From contig NZ_LAZU01000056.1 in the NCBI RefSeq assembly GCF_000987955.1, positions 1 to 64,000 on the forward strand: a stretch of 64,000 bases of DNA. Direction: 5' to 3'. The DNA is from Paenibacillus sp. DMB20. GTDB taxonomy: Bacteria; Bacillota; Bacilli; Paenibacillales; Paenibacillaceae. Below the pieces are notes generated by a model. That model made no database searches. It was not told the DNA's origin and saw nothing but the letters and a program-made list of their open reading frames with translations. Positions 16,105 to 25,864 of the stretch are shown one piece after another. Positions within the stretch are counted from its first letter, which is position 1. Each line of letters begins with the position of its first letter. The position numbers and the translations under genes were made by a program.

Positions 16105-17663
16105 CAGGCTGTCGAAAAAGTCTCGACAGCTATTTTTTATATTATTTATTTCAACACGACACCGCGTTAATATTATATAATATAAGCAATAAAACAAGAT
16201 CGGATGGTGTCTTACAATGCTGCGTTCAAACTGGGAAAAACAACAGGCTTATGAACTTGTATCCATTGAAGATTTGGTCCCCCAAGATCATTTGCTTCGT
16301 AAAATAGATAAGCATATCGACTTTTCCTTTATTGATGAGAAGGTTCGCCCTCTTTATTGCACGGACAATGGGCGTCCTGCCATCGATCCTGTAGTGTTGT
16401 TCAAGATGATTTTTCTCGGTTATTTTTACGGCATCCGTTCAGAACGTCAGTTGGAACGTGAAATTCAGACAAATTTGGCTTACCGTTGGTTTTTAGGACT
16501 AGGCCTGACAGACAAAGTCCCCGACCATTCAACCATTAGCTGGAACCGTCGTACTCGCTTTAAAGACACGAATATTTTCCAGGACATTTTCGATGAAATT
16601 GTGCTTCAGGCCATTGAGCATCGGATGGTCGGTGGGCGCGTTTTAATTTCAGATTCTACCCATGTTAAGGCCAATGCGAACAAGCATAGATATACCAAAG
16701 AACAGGTTCTACAGAACACTCGAGATTACGTGGATGAGCTGAATGCAGCCGTTGAATCAGACCGGAAGGGACATGGAAAAAAGCTTTAAAACCTAGAGAG
16801 GACGTGGTGGAAGAAAAAGAGGGTTAAAGTGAGCACAACCGATCCAGATAGCGGTTATATGATTCGAGATGGCAAACCGGAAGGATTCTTTTATTTGGAT
16901 CATCGTACGGTTGATCTGAAGTACAATATGGTTACCGATGTACATATTACCCCAGGGAATGTGCATGATTCGGTGCCGTATTTGTCACGTTTAGATCGCC
17001 AGCAGGAACGATTTGGCTTTAAAGTTGAAGCGGTTGCTCTGGATTCGGGTTATTTAACTTCGCCTATCTGCAGAGGGTTGCAGAATCGAAACATTTTTGC
17101 CGTCATTGCCCACCGGCGATTTCGACCGACCCAAGGCTTATTCCCGAAATGGAAGTTTACCTATGATACGGAACGGAATATTTACATTTGCCCGGCTAAC
17201 CAAGAGTTGACCTACCGAACTACCAATCGTCAAGGATACAGGCAGTATGCTTCCGATTCGCAGCGCTGCAAGAACTGCCCTATGTTAAATGAATGTACAA
17301 GGTCCCGGAACCACCAGAAGGTGGTAACCCGGCATGTCTGGGAGGACAGCAAGGAATGGGTCCGGGGCAACCGGCTTAGCCGATCCGGCAAATATTTATA
17401 CCGAAAACGAAAAGAAACGATTGAGCGAAGCTTCGCGGACGCCAAAGAGCTCCATGGGTTTCGCTATTGTCGTTTGCGCGGTTTACAGAACGTCAGGGAA
17501 CAAGCCCTGATGACAGCGGCCGTGCAGAACATGAAGAAGATGGCGATACATCTGGATCGCCTGGAAAAACGGGGCTAGTCCCTCGTTCTTCCTCAAATCC
17601 ACAGCAGGCAAACAAGAGAAACCCTGTGACCTTTGAAAAAGGACAGGGTTTCTCGACAATCTG
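16105..17663 (+). mobile_element. IS1182-family insertion sequence
   Basis: 1559 bp. Imperfect terminal inverted repeats: left CAGGCTGTCGAAAAAGTC, right (reverse) CAGATTGTCGAGAAACCC. It is flanked by an exact 34-bp direct repeat that is itself a transcription-terminator palindrome. Insertion into hairpins with long target duplications is reported for this family. The transposase is interrupted, so this copy is probably inactive unless the sequence is in error. Confidence 0.88.
16217..17578 (+). pseudogene. IS1182-family transposase, interrupted
   Basis: DDE transposase. The first half (to 16789) has the N-terminal VSIEDLVPQDHLLRKID domain and the first Asp in GGRVLISDSTHVKAN. The second half (from 16829) has AVALDSGYLTSP with the second Asp and ERSFADAKELHGFRYCRLRG with the final Glu. 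Between them one A is lost from a poly-A (about 16776) and one G gained near 16824; the two cancel, so both halves are in the same frame but separated by an out-of-frame stop at 16787. With both corrected the protein is ~453 residues, the normal size. Confidence 0.88.
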
Positions 17664-17697
17664 AAAAATGACTACAGAATTTTCTGTAGTCATTTTT
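17664..17697. repeat. Right 34-bp target duplication; terminator of LPMO gene
   Basis: Identical to 16071-16104. It also serves as the terminator of the LPMO gene that ends at 17713 on the minus strand, and was probably the original terminator before the IS entered. Confidence 0.9.
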
Positions 17698-17712
17698 TAT
17701 GAAATCAGAATA

Positions 17713-19053
17713 TTAAGGAATGACTTTCCAAACGTCTGCACTTCCTGGAGTTTCACCTAGCGTCCACCATTTCGCTTCATAGTTTACACCGTTATAGCTT
17801 ACTTTGCTGCCACCAACATAAACCGTGGATGCATCCCAGGCTGGGTATGTGACAGGTGCGTTAGGTGTAGTTACATTGACTATATTGCTAGCAGCGGATA
17901 CATTACCAGCGGCATCAACAGCCTTTACAGTAAAGGAGTAAGCCGTATTTGGCGACAGCCCCGTAACCGTGTATTCAAGCGTTGAACCCGAAACCGTAGC
18001 GACTAATGTCGAGCCTTGGAACACTTGATAGCCTGTTACACCCACATTGTCCGTTGAAGCATTCCACATTAAAGGAACTGAAGTAGATGTAGTTGTACCC
18101 ATCACATGCAAGCTTGTAGGGACTGAAGGAGCCTGCGTATCAGGACCTTCTACAGCTTGTGTGGTGAAAGATGCAGCATTGCTGGCCGGTGATACGTTCC
18201 CAGCAGCATCTACGGCTTTAACGGTAATGGTATAGGTTGTATTAGGTGTTAAACCTGTTAGATTGTAATTCAATGCACTTGTGGAAGCGATTTGGGTTGA
18301 ACCGTTAAAAATACGATAATTCGTAACGCCGACATTATCTGTAGCAGCATTCCAAGAAATGGTTGCACTAGTGGTTGCAACATTGGAAGCTGTTACTCCT
18401 GTAGGAGCAGTTGGCGCTGTTGTATCTGGATTTCCACCACCGGTGAAGTTCACATCGATCACGTTATAGAATGCATTTCCTGTGTCCGCAATTTCCCAAA
18501 CAGCGAGAATGACTTGATATCCCGTTCTGCTCGGTACGTTACAAGTGTCGGAATAGGTATTTGACGGCATGCCCTTATACGGTACATTACAGAAAGGAGT
18601 TAAGTCGAAGGATGCACGAGTTAATGGTGCATTCGGGTCCCAATCCTGCTTGGTAATATAATATTTCCAGCTAGCTGTTGCATGAGGTACTTTTAACTTC
18701 CAGTCAAAAGTCGTTGGTCCAGGTGAAATGTTTACTTTTGTCCAACGCGTTGCGGATTGCTGATCAAGCGGAGCGAACAAGCCGTTAGCACTTGCAATTT
18801 TACCATCGGCTGGACCTGCTGCCGGGAATCCTTTGGCTGCTTCTAAGCTATACGGTTCATAAATAATAAGTCCACAATTCGTATTGATTCCTCTTGCACA
18901 TAAATCCGCACGGCTGGAAGGATTACTTACATATCCGTGAGCGGATGCTTTGGACTCGAATAAGAACAGAGCCATAAAAGCGAGCGTCATCAATAGACCG
19001 CCGGCCAAAACTTTCTTAATGAGTCCAGAATTAGGCAAACTTAGGGTTGGCAT
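17713..19053 (-). CDS. Lytic polysaccharide monooxygenase AA10, chitin-active type
   Basis: 446 residues, secreted. The signal peptide ends SKASA, so the mature protein begins with His39 (HGYVSNPSSR), the residue that holds copper in LPMOs; the second copper His is in VPHATASWKYY. The AA10 domain runs to about residue 200. Then follow two fibronectin type III domains (each with WNA..DNVGVT) and a C-terminal CBM5/12 chitin-binding domain (YPAWDASTVYVGGSKVSY). It cuts crystalline chitin by oxidation. ATG 19053 has GAGGAGGG at the right distance; TTG 19056 is less likely. Not linked to other chitinase genes in this window. Confidence 0.92.
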   Translation of the reverse strand: MPTLSLPNSGLIKKVLAGGLLMTLAFMALFLFESKASAHGYVSNPSSRADLCARGINTNCGLIIYEPYSLEAAKGFPAAGPADGKIASANGLFAPLDQQSATRWTKVNISPGPTTFDWKLKVPHATASWKYYITKQDWDPNAPLTRASFDLTPFCNVPYKGMPSNTYSDTCNVPSRTGYQVILAVWEIADTGNAFYNVIDVNFTGGGNPDTTAPTAPTGVTASNVATTSATISWNAATDNVGVTNYRIFNGSTQIASTSALNYNLTGLTPNTTYTITVKAVDAAGNVSPASNAASFTTQAVEGPDTQAPSVPTSLHVMGTTTSTSVPLMWNASTDNVGVTGYQVFQGSTLVATVSGSTLEYTVTGLSPNTAYSFTVKAVDAAGNVSAASNIVNVTTPNAPVTYPAWDASTVYVGGSKVSYNGVNYEAKWWTLGETPGSADVWKVIP

Positions 19054-19056
19054 CAA

Positions 19057-19690
19057 AAAAACCCTCCTCTTTTCGATAAACTATGCACGAAGAACCAAAC
19101 GCTCATTCGCACCTTGATTGCATAACGGCGTTCTTCCTCACCTCCTTCCAGGTCAATATGTATGCTCAATAAGTAAACATAAATAACTAATGTTTTTGGT
19201 AATCATCTACACTAAACGAATCACATTTTGGATCAATTATGGAATTAAAAGGAATTTAACGCCATTTTATATTAGACTTCTATGCACTGCAATGGTTATG
19301 AGAACTATTATAAGAGAGCGCCTAAAAATGTCGGTCGATAACCTGACAAGATTGTTGTTGGAAGTTGAGTGGAAAGCGATAAATTTTGAGTAGAGGCCTA
19401 CGCTAAGAGCCAATCCTAGGAATAGGATTCTGAAGATAAGAAAGCGATTCGAAGCCCCTGATGTAGACATGTTGTCCATTGGGGGTATTGTTAAGAGAGA
19501 TGTCTGTTCATCCGTGAAAGTACGTCAGTGGGCGTTTAACGGGAGGGACATCGAAATCGGATGGGTTGTTTTAAAGTTACTTGTCAAAGCGAGTGAGGAC
19601 ATGAAGGTTTCAATCGATCAGATCGGCAAAGGGATGCTGAGGATGTATGCTACGATGATATACCACTACCGGTGAAGAAATAATCAGTAA
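19057..19690. other. Gene-poor stretch upstream of the LPMO gene
   Basis: About 630 bases with only short, unrelated open frames (for example 19469-19675) that lack ribosome sites or recognisable products. It contains the LPMO promoter region and an AATCCTA/TAGGATT hairpin near 19413-19430. I see no supportable gene here. Confidence 0.5.
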
Positions 19691-19716
19691 AAAGACCCTT
19701 TAGCAGGGCCTTTTTT
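19691..19716 (+). terminator. Short hairpin with T run
   Basis: GACCCT/AGGGCC-type hairpin followed by TTTTTT, just before structured repeat copy A. Confidence 0.45.
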
Positions 19717-19832
19717 ATAGATATAGAATTTATAAGTTATCAGCGGAGCTGATGGAATTCTATATCGCAAGAAAAACTTCCGCTAAATGCGGTCTGTCTT
19801 CTGTGAAGTACGTCGATAGACGTTTTTCTTAT
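19715..19832 (+). repeat. Structured dispersed repeat, copy A
   Basis: About 118 bp with two nested hairpin units: GATATAGAATT/AATTCTATATC enclosing ATCAGC/GCTGAT, and AAGAAAAAC/GTTTTTCTT enclosing CCGC/GCGG and CGTC/GACG. Copy C (42892-43011, reverse strand) is almost identical; copy B is diverged but keeps the stems. No open frame inside. Confidence 0.85.
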
Positions 19833-19859
19833 TGAAACACGTTGTAAAGAATACGGCGT

Positions 19860-20036
19860 TTAATGATAGTTGCCGGATTCATTTTCCGTGTATTTGCCAT
19901 TGCTGTCATGCAGCGCTTGTTTCCGGCGATCATTGCGGGCCTGCTGTTGTTGCTGGGCCTCATGGCTGTTCACGGGTGCCGCATCCAGCTCTTTCACCGT
20001 GTTGGTCAGGTTCTTGTCCGGTTGGTTCGGGCTCAA
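19860..20036 (-). CDS. Small hydrophilic protein
   Basis: 58 residues, starting with TTG at 20036 (reading MSPNQPDKNLTNTVKELD) and ending ESGNYH at 19860. The ribosome site AAGGAGGA at 20045-20052 (reverse) is perfect in sequence and spacing, which is the main reason to believe it. The protein is Gln-, Asn- and Lys-rich (QQQQQ run) and disordered-looking. It resembles small spore-former proteins in make-up, but I do not recognise a family. It is flanked by copies A and B of the structured repeat. Confidence 0.65.
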   Translation of the reverse strand: MSPNQPDKNLTNTVKELDAAPVNSHEAQQQQQARNDRRKQALHDSNGKYTENESGNYH

Positions 20037-20139
20037 TTGAAAGGTCCTCCTTGTTTACTGGAATAGGTTGTGAATTTTATTATACGCTGGCTGCTGTGTG
20101 GCTATTCGTGCTGTATTTCGGGGCGAAAGCCCATTTTTT

Positions 20140-20257
20140 TAGATATAAGAACAGTATAAGCTTCAAAGACGCGGCTTCTTTATATCGGAAGAAAAATTTC
20201 GGCTAAATGCGGTCGGGCTTCCTTGAAAATGTACGTCGATAGACGTTTTTCTTATTG
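20140..20257 (+). repeat. Structured dispersed repeat, copy B
   Basis: Same layout as copy A: GATATAAGAA pairs with TTCTTTATATC where copy A has different bases on both strands, and AAGAAAAA/TTTTTCTT, GCTAAATGCGGTC and CGTCGATAGACG are kept. It lies ~115 bases upstream of the TetR gene. Confidence 0.8.
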
Positions 20258-20335
20258 GCTTGTTTTATGTGGCTTTTCTTTTAACGAGATGTAGAACCGA
20301 CTTGACATCACAAAATAACATGTTATTATTTAACC

Positions 20336-20354
20336 GACAGGCAGTCGGTCGGTT
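20336..20354. promoter_or_regulatory. Probable TetR-type operator
   Basis: ACCGACAGGCAGTCGGTCGGT contains the ACCGAC/GTCGGT arms of an imperfect palindrome between the -10 region and the TetR ribosome site, as usual for self-regulated TetR genes that control exporters. Confidence 0.5.
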
Positions 20355-20370
20355 TTAAGGGGGTATACAA

Positions 20371-21018
20371 ATGAGAGTTGTAAAAAAAGCGGAGGAACGG
20401 AGAAACGAAATCCTTGACGCGGCGGATGAGCTTTTCGGTCAGAAGGGTTTTGACGGCACAAGTACAAACGATATTCTCGAAAAGGTCGGAATTGCGCGGG
20501 GAACATTGTATCATCACTTCAAGTCGAAAGAGGATATTATGGACGCGCTGATCGATCGGTATAATGTCCGTCTTTTGGATGGGGCACGGGAAATTGCCGC
20601 AGACAAGAGCATCCCCGTAGTCGAGCGCATTATCCGCGTTGTGATGGCACTGAACCTAAGCGGCGGAAGCAGCAAGGAAATTATGGAGCATATTCACAAG
20701 CCGCAGAACGCGCTTATGCATCAAAAAATACAAAAGGTCATCATCAATGGCGTTCCGCCGATCCTGACGGAAATCATCCGCGAGGGCATTGAACAGGGAC
20801 TGTTCAGCACGCCGTTCCCGTATGAATGCATGGAAATGGTTGTGATCTATGCGAATACGGTTTTTGACGATGATATGGTTCCAATGACGAACGAGGAGCG
20901 CGTTTCACGCATGCTGGCCTTTGTTTGCAACGTCGAAAGGCTGCTCGGCGCAGAAAGCGGGAGTCTTATGGACGTTATGCAGATGTTTGGCGGAGGAGAG
21001 GAAAGCAGCCATGAATAA
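20371..21018 (+). CDS. TetR-family regulator
   Basis: 215 residues. The N-terminal helix-turn-helix reads RRNEILDAADELFGQKGFDG, then TSTNDILEKVGIARGTLYHH, typical of TetR. It is the first gene of an operon with an MFS exporter and an FtsX/LolD-type ABC pair, so it probably represses them and responds to their substrate. A dyad GACAGGCAGTCGGTCGGTT, a likely operator, overlaps the promoter zone at 20336-20354. AAGGGGG ribosome site. Confidence 0.88.
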   Translation: MRVVKKAEERRNEILDAADELFGQKGFDGTSTNDILEKVGIARGTLYHHFKSKEDIMDALIDRYNVRLLDGAREIAADKSIPVVERIIRVVMALNLSGGSSKEIMEHIHKPQNALMHQKIQKVIINGVPPILTEIIREGIEQGLFSTPFPYECMEMVVIYANTVFDDDMVPMTNEERVSRMLAFVCNVERLLGAESGSLMDVMQMFGGGEESSHE

Positions 21019-22309
21019 ATCGGGGAAATCCTTCAAGAAATTTCTGCTGCTGTGGTCGGGACAACTTGTCTCAACCATAGGAAACGGGCTTACGTCGTTC
21101 GGGCTTGGGATTTATGTTTTCCAGCAGACGGGAAAGGCATCGGCCATGGCACTTGTAACCTTGCTTGCGTTTATGCCTTCGCTTCTCTTAAGCGCCTTTG
21201 CTGGAGTGCTTGCGGACCGCTATGATCGCAGGCTTTTAATGGTGTTAGGCGACAGTCTTTCCGCGATAGGACTTGTATACATCCTCATTTGTATGCTTCA
21301 GGGAGAAGCACAGCTATGGCAGATTTGCGTGGGGGTTACCATAAGTTCGGTGTTTTCATCGCTGCTCGATCCTGCGTATAAAGCTACGGTTACGGATTTG
21401 CTTACCGAGGAGCAGTACACGAAGGCAAGCGGTCTTGTCCAGGTAGCGGGCTCGGCAAAATTTCTGATTTCCCCAATAGTTGCGGGATTTCTGCTAACCG
21501 TTTCGGACATAAAGCTGTTGCTTGTCATCGACATTTGCACTTTTTTTGTCACCGTTGCTACAACGCTTGCTGTACGCAGCGGCCTTGCTACCAAGACATG
21601 CGAACAGACCCAATCGTTCATCCGCGAATTCAAAGAAGGTTGGAGCGCCGTATCTGGAAACAGAGGCGTGCTTGTTCTTGTGGTCATGACATCGGTGTTG
21701 ACATTTTATCTTGGAGTTGTTGAAACACTATCCATACCGATGTTACTTGCTTTTACGGACAGCTCCGCAGTAGGAACGATTGAAACCATTATCGCTTCGG
21801 GAATGCTCGTATCCAGTGTGATCATAGGATTTCTTCCCATCAAAAAAGGTTATGTGAAAATTCTTTCGATATCGCTGTTTTGTATCGGAATATTTATGGC
21901 GGTGTTCGGATTGCGCGAAAATATCGTATTGATTTGCATTTCGGGATTTCTGTTTTTTTCAATGCTCCCGTTTACGAACACGAGCCTGGACTTTCTTGTT
22001 CGCACCAACATAGATAATTCGGTTCAGGGCAGAGCGTGGGCGCTTATCGGAATCATTTCTCAGCTTGGATTTGTTGCCGCCTATGCGTTTTCGGGTGTGC
22101 TGGCGGATTATGTGTTCACTCCTTTATTAGTTGACGGCGGGGTGCTTGCTGACAGCGTGGGAAAAATCATCGGCACGGGCAGCGGCAGAGGAACGGGATT
22201 TCTTATTATCATCGCTGGGATGCTGTTATGTGCGACTTCCGTAATTCTGTACAACTTGAAATCGGTTAAAGAGCTTGAAAACAGAGGTGGCTTATGTACT
22301 GGAGGATAA
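21011..22309 (+). CDS. MFS exporter, macrolide-efflux-like
   Basis: 432 residues with about twelve membrane helices. It starts LLLWSGQLVSTIGNGLTSFG and has the loop GVLADRYDRRLLM after helix 2, as in the Mef-like subgroup of drug exporters. ATG 21011 lies inside the last codons of the TetR gene and has GGAGGAG upstream, so the two are coupled. It overlaps the next gene by 16 bases. Confidence 0.85.
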   Translation: MNKSGKSFKKFLLLWSGQLVSTIGNGLTSFGLGIYVFQQTGKASAMALVTLLAFMPSLLLSAFAGVLADRYDRRLLMVLGDSLSAIGLVYILICMLQGEAQLWQICVGVTISSVFSSLLDPAYKATVTDLLTEEQYTKASGLVQVAGSAKFLISPIVAGFLLTVSDIKLLLVIDICTFFVTVATTLAVRSGLATKTCEQTQSFIREFKEGWSAVSGNRGVLVLVVMTSVLTFYLGVVETLSIPMLLAFTDSSAVGTIETIIASGMLVSSVIIGFLPIKKGYVKILSISLFCIGIFMAVFGLRENIVLICISGFLFFSMLPFTNTSLDFLVRTNIDNSVQGRAWALIGIISQLGFVAAYAFSGVLADYVFTPLLVDGGVLADSVGKIIGTGSGRGTGFLIIIAGMLLCATSVILYNLKSVKELENRGGLCTGG

Positions 22310-24611
22310 TCCGCAACGATATCTTAAAAAGCAAAGCAATTACGCTGACGACAACGATGTTTGTGGCTGCCGCGGCCATGCTCGTTTCGCTTGCGGCGAT
22401 ACTCGTCGTCAATCTTTCGGGTGCGCTGGATACGCTGATGACGCAAGCGAAAACGCCGCATTTTATGCAGATGCATTCGGGTGAACTTGATACTGGACGG
22501 CTTAAGGCTTTTGCGGAGCAAAATCATAACGTCGATGAATTTCAGGTGCTTGAATTTCTTAACATGGACGGCTCGCAAATTCGTTTTGGCAATCGTTCGC
22601 TTGCGAAAAGCGTTCAGGACAATGGGTTTAGCATACAGAGCGAGAAGTTCGATTATCTCCTTGATCTGGACGGAAACGTCATACACGTCTCCGAGGGTCA
22701 GCTTTATGTTCCGATAAGTTATATGAAGGACAACACCGCAAAGGTCGGTGACAAGGCCGTAATCAGCGGCAAGGCATTTACCGTTGCGGGTTTTCTCCGC
22801 GATTCGCAGATGAATTCCGCCCTAGCCTCTTCCAAAAGATTTCTGATCAGTAAATCTGATTTCGAGGATCTAAAAAATCTTGGAAGCATAGAGTATCTGA
22901 TTGAGTTTAGATTAAAGGACTTGTCGAAGCTCGGCGAATTCGAAACGGCTTATGCTTCCGCGGGATTTGAAGCGAACGGACCAACCATTACATATCCGCT
23001 TTTCAAAACGATGAACGCTCTTTCCGACGGGATGATGATTGGGGTTATCCTTCTTGTGAGCCTGCTTGTCGTTGCCATCGCATTGATGTGCATACGCTTT
23101 ACGCTCCTTGCGAAAATCGACGACGATTACCGCGAAATTGGCGTTATGAAAGCAATCGGGCTGCGGATCTCCGACATCAAGAAGATTTATCTTGCGAAGT
23201 ACGCGGCGATTGCGGCAGCAGGCTGCATACTCGGTTTTGCGCTTTCGTTTATGTTCAAAGGTTTGCTTCTTGGAAATATCCGGCTCTATATGGGTGAAAG
23301 CGAAAATGCTTCTTTTGCCTTGTTGTTCGGAATCATCGGCATACTGCTTGTGTTCCTTGCAATCATTGCCTATGTAAACGGAGTGTTGAGACGCTTTCGG
23401 AACATATCTGCCGCCGAAGCCATCCGCTTTGGCATTTCACAGGAAAAAACCGTGGGTGCAAAGCGTATTAACCTGAGCGGAAACAAGCTGTTGAACACGA
23501 ATGTTTTTCTCGGTGTCAAAGATGTTCTCGCACGGAAAAGACTTTACGCCACCATGCTTGCCGTGCTTGTGATTTCCGCATTCATCATGATTGTTCCGCA
23601 GAACCTGCACAACACGATTTCCTCGGAAAACTTCATCAAATATATGGGGATCGGTAACAGCGATATACGCATAGACATTCAGCAGACCGACCATATTTCT
23701 GAAAAAGCCGCTGAAATTATAAAAGCGATGAACAGCGACAGTGCCATTTCAAAGCATGCCGTGCTTACAACCAAAACATTTCAAGCAAAAACGGAGGACG
23801 GCTCGGAGGAAAGGTTAAAAATTGAGCTCGGCGACCATTCCATATTTCCTGTAGAATATGCCGAGGGCAGAGCACCCGCCGCAGAAAACGAAATTGCGCT
23901 TTCGGCGATGAACGCCGATGAACTGGGCAAAAAGGTCGGCGAGATCATTACGCTGGTGATGGAAGGGAAGGAAAAAAAGCTCACGGTAAGCGGCATTTAT
24001 TCCGACATTACCAACGGAGGTAAAACCGCAAAGGCTGTTTTTACCGACCATTCGGCGAACATTATGTGGTACGTCATCTGTGCGGAGCTTTCCGATCGAT
24101 CTCTTCTCGACAGTAAGGTTTCGGAATATGCGGACAGGTTTGATTATGCAAAGGTTTCGGACATCGATGAATATATGGCACAGACATACGGCTCGACCAT
24201 AAGCTCCGTCGGAAAGGCCTCCAAGTCGGCAATTGCGTCGCGCTGATGATAACGGTATTGGTTACGCTGTTGTTCATGAAAATGCTTGTCGCCAAAGACA
24301 GATATTCCATTGCCGTCATGAAAGCGTTCGGCTTTACAAATTCGGATATGAAGGCGCAGTATGTTTCGCGTTCGGTATTCGTGCTGATTGTCGGAATCGT
24401 TCTCGGCACGCTTCTGGCTAACACGCTCGGAGAGAAGCTTGCGAGCGCGGTGATCTCCTCTTTTGGAGCGTCGACGTTTCATTTTGCGGTCAATCCGGTT
24501 TCTGCATATCTGCTTAGTCCGCTGATGTTGATAGGCTCGGTACTTATCGCAACGATCATCGGCACATCGGGCGCGGGACGAATCAAAATTTCCGAAAATT
24601 TAAAGGAGTAA
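22294..24611 (+). pseudogene. FtsX-type ABC permease, frameshifted
   Basis: Large permease of the MacB/FtsX class: N-terminal helix, an outer domain, three helices (from about residue 245), then the same again. The frame ends at 24246 just inside the third-from-last helix; the remainder (LVTLLFMKMLVAKDRYSIAV, to 24611) lies one frame back. Adding a G to GCGTCG at about 24232 gives AIAVALMITVLVTLLF and one protein of ~772 residues. The ATPase that would drive it follows four bases later. With the base restored this would be a normal exporter or bacitracin-type sensor-transporter. Confidence 0.85.
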
Positions 24612-24614
24612 CAT

Positions 24615-25373
24615 ATGAAAAAGATGATTATCGGTGATCACATCATAAAATCTTTCGGCGAGGGCGATGAAAAGCGCAATGTTCTCGACGGAGTGTCCGC
24701 TTACGTAAACGAGGGCGAGTTCGTTGCGGTGATGGGCCCATCGGGCTCGGGGAAATCAACGCTGATGTTTGCGCTGAGCGGGACGGATTACGTGAATGGC
24801 GGAAAAGTCGTTGTTGACGGCAGGGATTTATCGGAGATGGGGGAGAATGAGCTTTCCGATCTACGCAGAACAAAGATGGGATTTGTTTTCCAACAGCCGA
24901 CGATGCTGAAAAATCTGAATATCCTCGACAACATCATTCTTCCGTCCATGCGGGACAACCGAAAAAACGCCGCAAAAATGACGGAAAAAGCAAGGGCGCT
25001 TATGAAAAGGGTGGGCATTGCGGAGCTTGAAAAGCGCGACATAACCCAGGTTTCGGGAGGTCAGCTTCAGCGTGCGGGAATATGCCGCGCGCTTATGAAC
25101 AGCCCGAGAATTATTTTTGGCGACGAGCCTACGGGTGCGCTCAACTCCCAATCCGCGCAGGGGATTATGGACTTATTTTCCGAAATCAACGCGGAGGGTA
25201 CGGCGGTCATGCTGGTAACTCACGACGCCAAGGTTGCGGCGCGGACGGAGCGCATTATGTTTATGCGCGACGGAACCATCATAAGCGATTTGGAACTTCC
25301 GAAGTTTGACGGGACGGATATGGATGGCAGGGTCGAGAAAGTCACGGCGAAAATGAGAGAAATCGGAATTTGA
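24615..25373 (+). CDS. ABC ATPase, LolD/MacB type
   Basis: 252 residues. Walker A GPSGSGKST, Q-loop FVFQQP, signature VSGGQ, Walker B RIIFGDEPTGALN and H-loop VTHD. The GALN ending of Walker B is typical of ATPases paired with FtsX-type permeases in peptide-antibiotic export or sensing. AAAGGAG ribosome site; last gene of the TetR operon. Confidence 0.9.
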   Translation: MKKMIIGDHIIKSFGEGDEKRNVLDGVSAYVNEGEFVAVMGPSGSGKSTLMFALSGTDYVNGGKVVVDGRDLSEMGENELSDLRRTKMGFVFQQPTMLKNLNILDNIILPSMRDNRKNAAKMTEKARALMKRVGIAELEKRDITQVSGGQLQRAGICRALMNSPRIIFGDEPTGALNSQSAQGIMDLFSEINAEGTAVMLVTHDAKVAARTERIMFMRDGTIISDLELPKFDGTDMDGRVEKVTAKMREIGI

Positions 25374-25433
25374 TTTGTTGTTTAACAGTCACGATGGGGA
25401 TCATGCCTGAAAGGTCACTCGGATATCGGTACG

Positions 25434-25465
25434 AAAGCCAGCCATAAGAGGCTGGCTTTTTTGCG
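25434..25465 (+). terminator. Terminator of the TetR/MFS/ABC operon
   Basis: AAGCCAGCC/GGCTGGCTT hairpin with T run. A very similar hairpin (CCAGC..GCTGG) ends the zone near 31254. Confidence 0.85.
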
Positions 25466-25472
25466 TGTTGAA

Positions 25473-25625
25473 TCAGTGAAATAAATGAAGGGCATGCTCA
25501 AGCGGGTTGGAATTGGGGCTCGTTCTATTTGACAGGAAATCAAGAACCATTTGGTTGAATTCATGCGGCTCCTCGATAAATGGAAGGTGACCGCAACCCT
25601 GCATGACGAATTTAGACGATGGCCT
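25473..25625 (-). pseudogene. Alpha/beta hydrolase C-terminal fragment
   Basis: The minus strand reads GCGHLPFIEEPHEFNQMVLDFL, the last catalytic-His region and final helix of an alpha/beta hydrolase (motif split here only for length: GCGHLPFIEEP is the key part). Upstream it runs straight into a tmRNA relic, so the rest of the gene was lost at that junction. Confidence 0.7.
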
Positions 25626-25697
25626 TATTTTGGCCAGGGGTCCAACTCCCCTCACCTCTACCATGTAAATCCACAACCGCATGAGGTTGTGGATTTT
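25621..25697 (+). repeat. tmRNA 3'-end relic 6 plus terminator
   Basis: TTATTTTGGCCAGGGGTCCAACTCCCCTCACCTCT matches the T-arm and acceptor end of ssrA with several changes (positions 25625-25659). A CCACAACCGCATGAGGTTGTGG hairpin with T run follows at 25670-25697, like the terminator after relic 2. Confidence 0.75.
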
Positions 25698-25864
25698 ACT
25701 TATCCGGTACTTGCAGCATTAAAATAAGATCAACAAGCTTGTTATAGACAATCACCATATTATTACATTTTTTAAATGGGTAAAAAGATCTATGTTTTGT
25801 CGAATAAAGTCAACCGATAAAGCTAAATAATGTCTTTTTTCATAATAAAGGAGTGGGGCTAATA

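Noticed and set aside
16071..17697. Two separate terminators around the IS
   Set aside because: They are identical over 34 bases and directly abut the IS ends, so they are one site duplicated by insertion.
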